From Enterobacter asburiae (lineage in GTDB: Bacteria; Pseudomonadota; Gammaproteobacteria; Enterobacterales; Enterobacteriaceae): a stretch of DNA of 64,000 nucleotides. The translations under genes were made by a program, and so were the position numbers. Shown here in pieces: positions 46,519-55,800 of this stretch. Under the pieces are notes generated by a model. That model was not told where the DNA came from. It was given only the letters and a program-made list of their open reading frames with translations, and ran no database searches. Where the stretch lies: NCBI RefSeq assembly GCF_008080435.1, contig NZ_VRKN01000013.1, positions 32,963 through 96,962 on the forward strand. The letters are read 5' to 3'. Within the stretch, counting starts at the first letter, position 1. Every line of letters starts with the position of its first letter.

Positions 46519-48417
46519 ATGGTGAAATTACCCGTAATAACGGCTTTTGGCGGCTATGGTCCAGCTGGTCGTAGTTCTTCCCATCATGCATTTCGTCGAA
46601 TGATTATTGAGTCATTATCGGAAGAGGAAAGGCAGGAGACGTTATTATCGTTAGCCATCCTGATGGGCGTGCTTAAATATGACGAAGGTGGGTATTGCGA
46701 CATTTCCGGTAAAAGATTTACACCTGCTCAGGCCGCCGCGAGGATAAAAGACGAGGCGCTTGAGGGGACCCTTATCAGAAAAATCACGCGCGACTATTTT
46801 GATGTCGATGCTATCACCAGCCATGCAAAATTGAATATGGTTTCAGGTGAAGAGGGATTCAGTTTTAATATATCTGCCAGACAATTACCTCAACCCTTAC
46901 CGACGGGATGGCACGTTGAGGAATTAGCGGATCAGCGTGTCCGTATCACCGTTCAGGGAGAGATGGACTGTAAAATTGAGGCGTTGCTGCGCACGGAGGT
47001 TCAGGCTGCAGGACTGTTGCCGCAGGGATTTCGCCCGGGTGACCATTACAATTCGCAGTTCCATCCGCGGGCGTTACAAATGGCGATTGTTGGGGCGTCA
47101 GACGCCATCAACGCTCTGGGGATCCCGTGGCGAGAGATACAGGCAAATATCACACCGGATCAGCTCGGTGTCTATTCGGGCAATATCATGGGGCAGCTCG
47201 ACGATTATGGCTTTGGCGGTATGCTGCAGTCGCGCCTGAAAGGCCATCGCGTCAGCGCCAAACAGTGTCCGCTGGGCCTGAACAGCATGTGCGCCGATTT
47301 CCTCAATGCGTATGTACTGGGTAGCGTCGGCCATACCAGCGCCACGCTGGGGGCATGCGCCACGTTTCTTTATAACCTGAATGCGGCAGTTGAAGATATC
47401 AAAGCGGGTCGCATTCGCGTTGCCGTCGTTGGCAGCGCCGAAGCGCCGATCACCTCAGAAGTGATTGAAGGATTCGATGCCATGGGCGCCCTGGCAACGG
47501 AGAGCAAGCTTAAGCACATTGATGAGACGGAAACGCCCGACTGGCGCAACAGCAGCCGCCCGTTTGGCAACAGCTGTGGTTTTGTGATCGCGGAATCCAG
47601 CCAGTATGTCGTGTTAATGGACGACGAGCTGGCGCTGCAGCTTGGCGCAGAGATCCACGGTTCGGTGGGGAATGTCTTCATCAACGCTGACGGCTTTAAA
47701 CGTTCGATTGCTTCACCGGGGCCGGGAAACTACATCACCATGGCGAAAGCCGTAGCCTCTGCGGTATCGATGGCCGGGATGGAGACGGTGCAGAAGGGAT
47801 CGTTTATTCAGGCGCACGGTTCAAGCACGCCGAAGAATTGCGTCTCCGAGGCGGATATTTTTGACCGTGTTGCGCAAGCCTTTTCGATTCGCGACTGGCC
47901 GGTGACGGCGGTGAAATCGTATCTCGGTCACTCCCTGGGGCCCGCCAGCGGTGACCAGTTGATTAGCTGCCTCGGGGTCTTCCGCTATGGTATTTTGCCG
48001 GGAATTAAAAGCGTGTCGCATATCGCGCCTCAGGTGAACAACGCACGCTTAACCATTCCTGTTCAGGACTGCAAATTAGAGGAAGGCCAGGGACAAATCG
48101 CCTTTATTAATTCAAAAGGCTTTGGCGGTAATAATGCCACGGGGGTGGTTTACTCGCCAAAGCTTACCCATCAATGGTTGCGCAAACGCTATGGGGAAGC
48201 GGTGTTTGCGGATTATCAGCAGCGTAACCGCCAGGTGCGACGTCAGGCAAACGCGTACGACGAGGCGGCTTCGCAGGGTGAACTCAATGTCATTTATCTG
48301 TTCGGCCAGCAGGGGATAAATGAGGAAGATATTAAGATTGATATGAATGGCATCACCATTCCCGGGTTTGAAAAACCGATAACGTACGCAACGGATAAAG
48401 AATACCCGGACTTTTAA
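46519..48417 (+). CDS. FabY-like beta-ketoacyl synthase
   Basis: A 632-residue stand-alone ketosynthase. Length and N-terminus (LPVITAFGGYGPAGRSSSHHAFRRMIIESL) place it with FabY, the Pseudomonas enzyme that starts fatty acid synthesis from acetyl-CoA. The catalytic triad is Cys280 (TLGACATFLYN), His433 (IQAHGSSTP) and His471 (SYLGHSLGP). About 180 residues precede the thiolase core, as in FabY. Enterobacteria normally use FabH for initiation, so this copy is accessory. It heads the biosynthetic run, divergent from the GlxA-type regulator. It may make or prime a dedicated fatty acyl starter, or extend the chain; which one is not shown. The flanking DNA is AT-rich. Confidence 0.88.
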   Translation: MVKLPVITAFGGYGPAGRSSSHHAFRRMIIESLSEEERQETLLSLAILMGVLKYDEGGYCDISGKRFTPAQAAARIKDEALEGTLIRKITRDYFDVDAITSHAKLNMVSGEEGFSFNISARQLPQPLPTGWHVEELADQRVRITVQGEMDCKIEALLRTEVQAAGLLPQGFRPGDHYNSQFHPRALQMAIVGASDAINALGIPWREIQANITPDQLGVYSGNIMGQLDDYGFGGMLQSRLKGHRVSAKQCPLGLNSMCADFLNAYVLGSVGHTSATLGACATFLYNLNAAVEDIKAGRIRVAVVGSAEAPITSEVIEGFDAMGALATESKLKHIDETETPDWRNSSRPFGNSCGFVIAESSQYVVLMDDELALQLGAEIHGSVGNVFINADGFKRSIASPGPGNYITMAKAVASAVSMAGMETVQKGSFIQAHGSSTPKNCVSEADIFDRVAQAFSIRDWPVTAVKSYLGHSLGPASGDQLISCLGVFRYGILPGIKSVSHIAPQVNNARLTIPVQDCKLEEGQGQIAFINSKGFGGNNATGVVYSPKLTHQWLRKRYGEAVFADYQQRNRQVRRQANAYDEAASQGELNVIYLFGQQGINEEDIKIDMNGITIPGFEKPITYATDKEYPDF

Positions 48418-48508
48418 TCGTTATATCGGATTTTATTATTAATAAATAAAGGTGCTTGTATTTTCTCAGGCGCCTTACCTTTGTGCACCACTAAACAGGA
48501 GAAAGAGA

Positions 48509-48919
48509 GTGGCTAATCTCAGTGCAATACTGATTGCCTTTGGCTGGAGCGGTATTGTTGTCGGCATAATGATGGGTGGATTAATGGGCATGTACGCCTT
48601 TAAGGGACCGTTTCGCGCCCCCAAAGGACATGAGAATTATACCGATTTAAATCGCAGGATGTTAAGGCTGGCACATATTGCCTTTATTATGCTGCCGTTA
48701 ATATCAATGCTCTATGGCATGTGTATTGATGACCTCGCCGTGTCTTATATCTATAAATATTATGCTGTTATTTGCATGATGATACTTTCGGTTGGTATTC
48801 CGGTTCTCCTGATTGCGTCGTGTTTTTATCTGCCATTTAAATATGTGCAGGTTATACCGTTTAGCTGTGGAATGTATGCGTTAGTCATAATGGCTATTGG
48901 CAGGGTTTCCGCCCTGTAA
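48509..48919 (+). CDS. Small four-helix membrane protein of the cluster
   Basis: A 136-residue protein, almost all hydrophobic, with four likely membrane helices (about 7-30, 52-72, 82-106 and 112-132) and a short polar loop (FRAPKGHENYTDLNRR). It begins at a GTG preceded by AACAGGAGAAAGA, a strong ribosome site; the upstream in-frame start at 48452 is not supported. I do not recognise the family. Its place between the ketosynthase and the diiron protein suggests a membrane partner for the pathway, perhaps for anchoring, electron supply or export. The gene is AT-rich compared with the downstream synthase. Confidence 0.75.
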   Translation: MANLSAILIAFGWSGIVVGIMMGGLMGMYAFKGPFRAPKGHENYTDLNRRMLRLAHIAFIMLPLISMLYGMCIDDLAVSYIYKYYAVICMMILSVGIPVLLIASCFYLPFKYVQVIPFSCGMYALVIMAIGRVSAL

Positions 48920-48944
48920 ACTATCACCTACCTGAGATATAAAA

Positions 48945-49772
48945 ATGAAAACGTTACTGAATACCCGCCAGCTGGGTCGGGAAGCTATTGTCGCGACCGT
49001 CGATAAGCGCGTTTATACAGAAAACCGCGCATTTTCCAACAGGCTTATTGACCGGATTGAATCCCATCCGCTGATGCGCAGCCCTATTTTGTCAAAAATG
49101 AACAGCGGTGAAGTCGATCTTCAACAGATGCGCGTATTCCATCTGGAGTTTTATCACGCTTTTGCGCAAGTCTTTACCGATGCCGTTATTGAAGCGTTAA
49201 GCGCGGCGAAACAGCTGGAAGCTCCGCTGGGCGCGCAGGCGAAAATGGCGGCCCGTTTTCTGCTGCAAATCAACCTGCTGGATGAGCTGGGCTTCCACCC
49301 TGGCGAAGACGCCGAAGGCAATTACAACGGTCAGCCCGCGCTGGCGCACTACGTCCAGTTCTTTACGACCATCCAGCAACTGGGGATGACGGAACACGAG
49401 GTGAAATCCTGGCTGCCGATGTCCAGCTCCCTGGCCTGCCGCGCGACCTTTGAAAACGCTTATGGCGACTATACCCAGCTGGTGGGTTTGCTGGCCGTGG
49501 CCGAGACCGTCTTCCATGACTTTGCCACACCGTGGGCCAAAGGCGTTGATAAAGCAACGGATATTGACGTCACGAAGGGCTATCACAGCATCCATGTAGA
49601 AAGCGAAACGGGAGAGTCCATTGAAGATGGTCACTCCGAAGATGCATGGATCCTGTTCTGCCAGGCGCTGACTGAAGACCGCTATGCCGAGATGGAACAG
49701 CGCGTTGATCTCTGGCTGAAGGTATGGAACGACTTCTGTAACGATCTGCTGGCTGGCCGCGCCGGAAAATAA
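48945..49772 (+). CDS. Heme-oxygenase-like diiron protein
   Basis: A 275-residue all-helical protein of the iron-containing redox enzyme group (heme-oxygenase-like diiron oxidases, e.g. UndA, BesC, SznF, CADD). Candidate iron ligands are Glu68/His71 (HLEFYHAF), Asp/Glu113-114 (NLLDELGFH), Glu187/His191 (AVAETVFHDF), and a His/Glu/His/Asp group at about 214-233 (YHSIHVES then GHSEDAW). Relatives cleave carbon-carbon bonds, desaturate or N-oxygenate amino or fatty acid substrates. Beside a synthase predicted to make 3-amino fatty acyl chains, it may act on that amine or on the fatty chain. The reaction is not deducible here. It starts 25 bases after the membrane protein gene and ends 40 before the synthase. 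Confidence 0.8.
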   Translation: MKTLLNTRQLGREAIVATVDKRVYTENRAFSNRLIDRIESHPLMRSPILSKMNSGEVDLQQMRVFHLEFYHAFAQVFTDAVIEALSAAKQLEAPLGAQAKMAARFLLQINLLDELGFHPGEDAEGNYNGQPALAHYVQFFTTIQQLGMTEHEVKSWLPMSSSLACRATFENAYGDYTQLVGLLAVAETVFHDFATPWAKGVDKATDIDVTKGYHSIHVESETGESIEDGHSEDAWILFCQALTEDRYAEMEQRVDLWLKVWNDFCNDLLAGRAGK

Positions 49773-49812
49773 TCTTCCCACCCTCATTACATTTGAAAAT
49801 ATAGAGCGAATT

Positions 49813-52800
49813 ATGATGCCGTCTCATCAGTTGTTTAACAGGGGATATCATTCCTTCAACCAGCTTTTGCCCGAACTTGCTGTTCAACAGACTACTCAGA
49901 CGGCATTTGAATTCGTCCGCAGCGCCAGAGATATTCACAGCCAAAGCTATTACCAGTTACACCAGCGCGCCGCGTCGCTTGCACAAGCTTTAATGCAATA
50001 CGGGCAACGGGGCGACCGGGTAATATTGCTTTATCCGGATGGTGAAGATTTTATTGGCGCTTTTTTTGGATGCCTTTATGCCGGCAGGGTGGCGGTTCCC
50101 GTCCCGATGCCCGCAAAATCGTCAGGAAGTGCGTGGGAGCGTTTTGCCGGAGTATTACGTAATGCGCAAACGGAATGTATTGTTACAACAGCCAGGGGGG
50201 CAGAAACGCTAGGCCAGTTATCACTTCCGTTATCCCCTCTTATTTTTACCTTCGACAAACCTGACACTATTACGCTACCTGCGGGCTATCGCCTGCATTA
50301 TCTTGAGCGCACGTTCTCCGGGGCATTTCACCCCGTTCCGGTAACAGAAAACGATCTGGCTTTTTTACAGTACACCTCGGGTTCGACGGGTTCTCCGAAA
50401 GGCGTGATGGTGACCCATGGCAACCTGTGGGCTAATTCGCATGCCATTCACCACTATTTCGGTCACCACAGCGAAAGCCGGGGCATGATCTGGCTGCCGC
50501 ATTTTCATGATATGGGGCTTATTGGCGGTCTACTGCAGCCCGTGTTTGGCACATTCCCCTGTCGGGTGATGTCGCCCATGATGTTGATGAAAAACCCCCT
50601 TAACTGGCTCAAACAGATTTCCGACTATCAGGCGACGACCTCCGGCGGCCCTAATTTCGCCTACGAGCTGTGCGTGCGTAAGATTGACAGAGAGCAGGTT
50701 GAGGCATTGGATCTTTCGCGCTGGGATGTGGCCTTTTGCGGCGCAGAGCCAATTCGGCCCGCCACGCTACAGCAGTTTAGCGAACACTTTGCGCCCGCAG
50801 GGTTTCGCCCCGGCGCGTTCTTGCCCTGCTACGGCATGGCGGAAACCACGCTCATCGTCACCGGGATGGAGAAAGGACAGGGGCTCCGCGTTTCCGACGA
50901 GGCCGGTGCGGTGAGCTGTGGGCATGCTCTGCCTGATACCGAGGTGCGTATCGTCGATCCTGATCACCATCAGCCGCTTGCTGACGGTGAAAGCGGAGAA
51001 ATATGGCTGCGTGGTCCGAGCGTAGCCGCAGGATACTGGGACAATGACGCCGCCACGCGCGAAACCTTCCAGGCGTCTCTGGCAGGCCATCCGCACCCGT
51101 GGCTGCGCAGCGGCGACATGGGTTTTCTTCAGTCCGGTCATTTGTACGTTACCGGACGGCTCAAAGAGCTGCTGATTATCAACGGTCAGAACCACTATCC
51201 GACGGATATTGAAGAGACGATCCGCCAGGCCGATCCCGCGCTGGCGGAGGCGACGGTTTGCGTGTTTGCCAGCGAAGCCGAACAGCCGGTTGCGCTGCTT
51301 GAGCTGACGACGCGTCATAAAAATGACCTCGATATGGCGGCGCTTGCCCCGCGCATTACCGCGGCGGTAGCGGAGCGTCACGGCATTGCGCTGGATGAAC
51401 TGCTCATGGTCGGGCGAAGGGCAATCCCCCGCACCACCAGCGGGAAATTACAGCGCACCCGCGCGAAAATTATGTATCAGCAGGGGACCCTGGAAGTGGT
51501 GTGGCGCAGCCGCCAGGTCGCGTCTAAACCTGTCGTAACCGAGGGGGAAACCCCACCCGCGCTGGCAGCGCTGATTGCCGGGATCATCAGCAGCGCGATG
51601 AATACGACGCTCAGCGACTCCCAGTGGGATGACGCGTTCACCAGCTTTGGCATGAGCTCTCTGCAGGCGGTGGGCGTCATTGGCGAGCTTGAACAGCGGC
51701 TGGGCCGGGAGCTCTCTCCCGCGCTGATTTATGACTATCCCACCATCAATCAACTGGCGGCCGCGCTGGGACAACCCGCTGCAGCCCGGCCGGTCAGCTC
51801 AGCTGTCGCAGAGAGCGCCATTGCGGTGATTGGCATCGGCGTGGAGCTGCCAGGACATAGCGGCGTGGAGGCGCTGTGGTCGCTGCTGCAGCAAGGTCAC
51901 AGCACGACCGGCGAGATCCCGGCGCACCGCTGGCGTACATCGTCCCTTGACGGTTTTAACCGTAAAGGCAGTTTCTTTGACGAGGTCGACGCGTTCGACG
52001 CAGGCTACTTTGGCATCTCTCCCCGTGAAGCCGTCTATATCGATCCGCAGCATCGTCTGCTGTTAGAAACCGTTCAACAGGCGCTAACTGATGCCGGTCT
52101 TAAGGCGTCATCCCTGCGCGGTAGCGATACGGCGGTCTTTGTCGGGATCAGCGCCAGCGACTACGCGCTGGCCTGCGGCGATAACGTCTCTGCCTATAGC
52201 GGCTTAGGCAACGCGCACAGTATCGCGGCCAACCGAATTTCTTATCTTTATGATTTAAAAGGGCCAAGCGTCGCCGTCGACACGGCCTGTTCTTCCTCGC
52301 TGGTGGCGATAGAGGGGGCAATGCAGAGTCTGCGGAGCGGACGTTGCGCTCTGGCCATTGCCGGAGGCGTTAATCTGGCGCTGACGCCGCATTTGCAAAA
52401 AGTCTTCACCGACGCCCAGATGCTGGCCCCCGATGGCCGGTGTAAAACCTTTGACGCCCGCGCGGATGGCTATGTCCGCGGTGAAGGGTGTGGCGTCGTG
52501 GTGCTTAAACCGCTGACCCAGGCGCTGGCGGATGGCGATCGGGTTTATGCCACGCTGGTGGCGAGCGCTGTGAATCAGGATGGCCGCAGCAACGGCATTA
52601 CCGCGCCAAATGGCCCATCGCAGCAGGCGGTCATCCGGCAGGCGATGGCGGACGCCGGGGTGGATAGCGATAGCATTGATTATATCGAAGCGCATGGTAC
52701 GGGAACGGCGCTTGGCGATCTGATTGAATATCAGGCGCTGGAAGCGGTATTTGCGGACCGGAAAAAAACCGCACCTGTCCAGGTCGGTTCGATTAAAACC

Positions 52801-55800
52801 AACATTGGCCACCTGGAGGCGGCGGCGGGCGTGCTGGGCGTGGTGAAAACGTCTCTGATGTTGCACTTCCGGCAATACGTTCCTCACCTCAATTTCCAGC
52901 ATAAAAACCCGCATATTGCGGCGATTAGCCGTCATGTTGAGGTGAGTGGCGCGCAGCCTGCCTCATGGCTTGCCGATGGCGAAGCACGCTACGCGGGCGT
53001 AAGCAGTTTTGGCTTCGGCGGTACCAACGGTCACGTGATTTTGCGCAGCGCGCCAGCGTTGGAAAAACGCCAGGAGCCCGCTGCGCCGCACGGCCTGCTT
53101 CTGATCGGTTCTCATGATGAAGGGGCGTTTACCCTTCAGCGGGAGGCGATCAAAAAAGGGTTATCTACATGCCAGGAGAGCGATATCGCCACCTGGTGTC
53201 GGCTGGTAAACACCCGCTACGACGCGGCCCGCTATCGCGGCGTGGCGTATGGCGCGGATCGCGCCCAGCTGGCGGATAGCCTTGCGCAGCTCACGGCCTG
53301 CAAGGCGGGTAAAGCCCAGCCCCAGGTCTGGCTCTTCCCGGGGCAGGGCACCCAGCAAATCGGCATGGGTGCCGAGCTGTATCACCATCTGCCACACTAT
53401 CGCACCCAGTTTGACGCGCTGGCGACGACTATTCAGCAGCGCTATCAGATTGATATCACGCAGGCGTTGTTTGCCCGTGACGATAGCTGGCAGCGCTGCG
53501 CCAGAACGTGTCAGCTCTCATTATTTGCCTGTAGCTACGCGCTTGCTCAGAGCGTGATGCAGTTCGGACCGCGTCCGGCTGCCGTGATGGGGCACAGCCT
53601 GGGAGAGTACTGCGCGGCGGTTATCGCCGGCTATCTCTCGCTGGACGACGGGCTGGCAATGGTTCATCAGCGCGCGCTGTTGATGTCAGCCCTGACGCAG
53701 GAAGGGGCGATGGCGGTCGTCTTCAGCGGTGAAGCCGACGTGCGCCAGATGATTTCGCCATGGGCGGGTGACATTGATATTGCCGCATTCAACACGCCGA
53801 CGCTGACCACCATAGCAGGCAGCCAGGCGGCGATTGACGCCTGCCTTCAGGCCATTTCTTCTCAGGGTGGTCACGCCAGAAAAATTAAAACCGCCAGCGC
53901 ATTTCACTCCTCGATGATGGATCCGATCCTCGGCGCCTGGCGCGAGTGGCTGGTCAACAACGTCACCTTCACCCGCGGGACGATCCCGTTTTACAGCAAC
54001 CTGAACGGCGAGGCGTGCGACCGAACCGACGCCGACTACTGGACCCGGCAAATTCGCCAGCCCGTGAATTTCCTTCAGGGCGTGCAAAACGTGCTTGCGC
54101 AGGGTGAGTTCACCTTTATCGATCTGAGTGCGGACAGTTCGCTGGGCAAATTTGTGACCGCAACCGACCGCCGTCACCGGGTGCTGGCCGCAGGCGATCG
54201 GCGACATGAGTACAAATCACTGCTGACGCTGCTGGGTACGCTGTGGCAGCAAGGGCACGACATCAACTGGAGCGGGTTGTACCACGCGACCACGCGGGAG
54301 GCGCTAACCCTGCCCGCAATCCAGTTCTGCCGCAAACGCTACTGGCTGGCGGGTGAGACGCCAGCGCAGACTCCATCTGCAAAAGAGGACGCTATGTCAA
54401 ATCAACACCATTTAGCCGCTGAAATAAAAGCGATTATTGCCGGTTTTCTCGAGGCGGATCCCGCCGCGCTTGACGACTCTCTGCCCTTCCTGGAAATGGG
54501 GGCGGACTCGCTGGTGCTGCTGGATGCCATCAATACCATTAAAGACCGCTACGGCGTGGCCATCCCGGTGCGCGCGCTGTTTGAAGAACTTAATACGCTG
54601 GACGCGGTGATCGGTTATGTGGTGGAGCACGCGCAGCCAGCGGCGGCTGCGGCTCCGCTCAGCACCCCGGAAATCGCCGACCAGGCGGCGCAGCCTGTCG
54701 TGACGATGCCGGGAACCAGCAAGCCGGTACCTGGTGCGGTTCAGGATCTGATTGCCCGCCAGCTGGAGCTTATGTCCCAGCAGCTCACGCTGCTCAACGG
54801 TACGGCGCAGACTATCCCGGTGCCCGCAGCACCAAAGATGCCGGACGTCATCGCGCCAGCGCCTGTCGCGACCCCGGCCGCCCCGGTGAAGGCCAGCGCG
54901 CACAACAGCTGGTTTAAAAAAGAGACGAAAAAGGTCTCCCTGGGCGCTGAACGCGACCAGCATCTGGCGCAACTCACTCAACGGTTTGTCGATAAAACGG
55001 GCGGGTCGAAACGCAATGCCCAGCAATACCGCGCCGTGCTGGCGGATAACCGGGCCTCTGCGGGCTTTCGTTTATCCACCAAAGAGATGCTTTATCCCTT
55101 AGTGGGAGCGCGCTCTCAGGGATCGCGCATCTGGGATGTCGATGGCAATGAGTATATTGATTTTACGATGGGGTTTGGCGCTAACCTGCTGGGGCATGCG
55201 CCGGACTGTGTACAGCAGGCGGTAGCCGCCCAGCTGGCGCAGGGCATGCAGATTGGGCCGCAAAGCGCGCTGGCGGGTGAGGTGGCAACGCTTATCAGCG
55301 AGCTGACCGGCCAGCAGCGCGTGGCATTTTGTAACTCCGGCTCTGAAGCGGTAATGAGCGCCGTGCGCCTGGCGCGCGCCGTGACGGGGAAAAATAAAGT
55401 CGCGCTGTTTAGCGGCTCGTATCATGGCGTGTTTGACGGCATTCTCGGGCGACAGCAGGGGGGCGAAACCCCCGAGCGCGCCACGCCGATTGCCGCAGGC
55501 ACGCCGCCATCGCTGGTGGACGACCTGCTGGTGCTCGACTACGGCAGCGAAGAGAGCCTGGCGCTTATTGCCCGCTATGCCGCCGAGCTGGCGGTGGTGA
55601 TTGTTGAACCGGTGCAGAGCCGTTATCCCGATCATCAGCCGCGCGACTATTTGCATACCCTGCGTGAACTGACGACAACCCACAACATTGCGCTGATGTT
55701 TGACGAAGTGATCACCGGTTTCCGTCTGGCGGCCGGTGGCGCGCAGGCGTATTACGGCGTTCAGGCGGATATCGCCTCCTACGGAAAGATTGTCGGCGGC

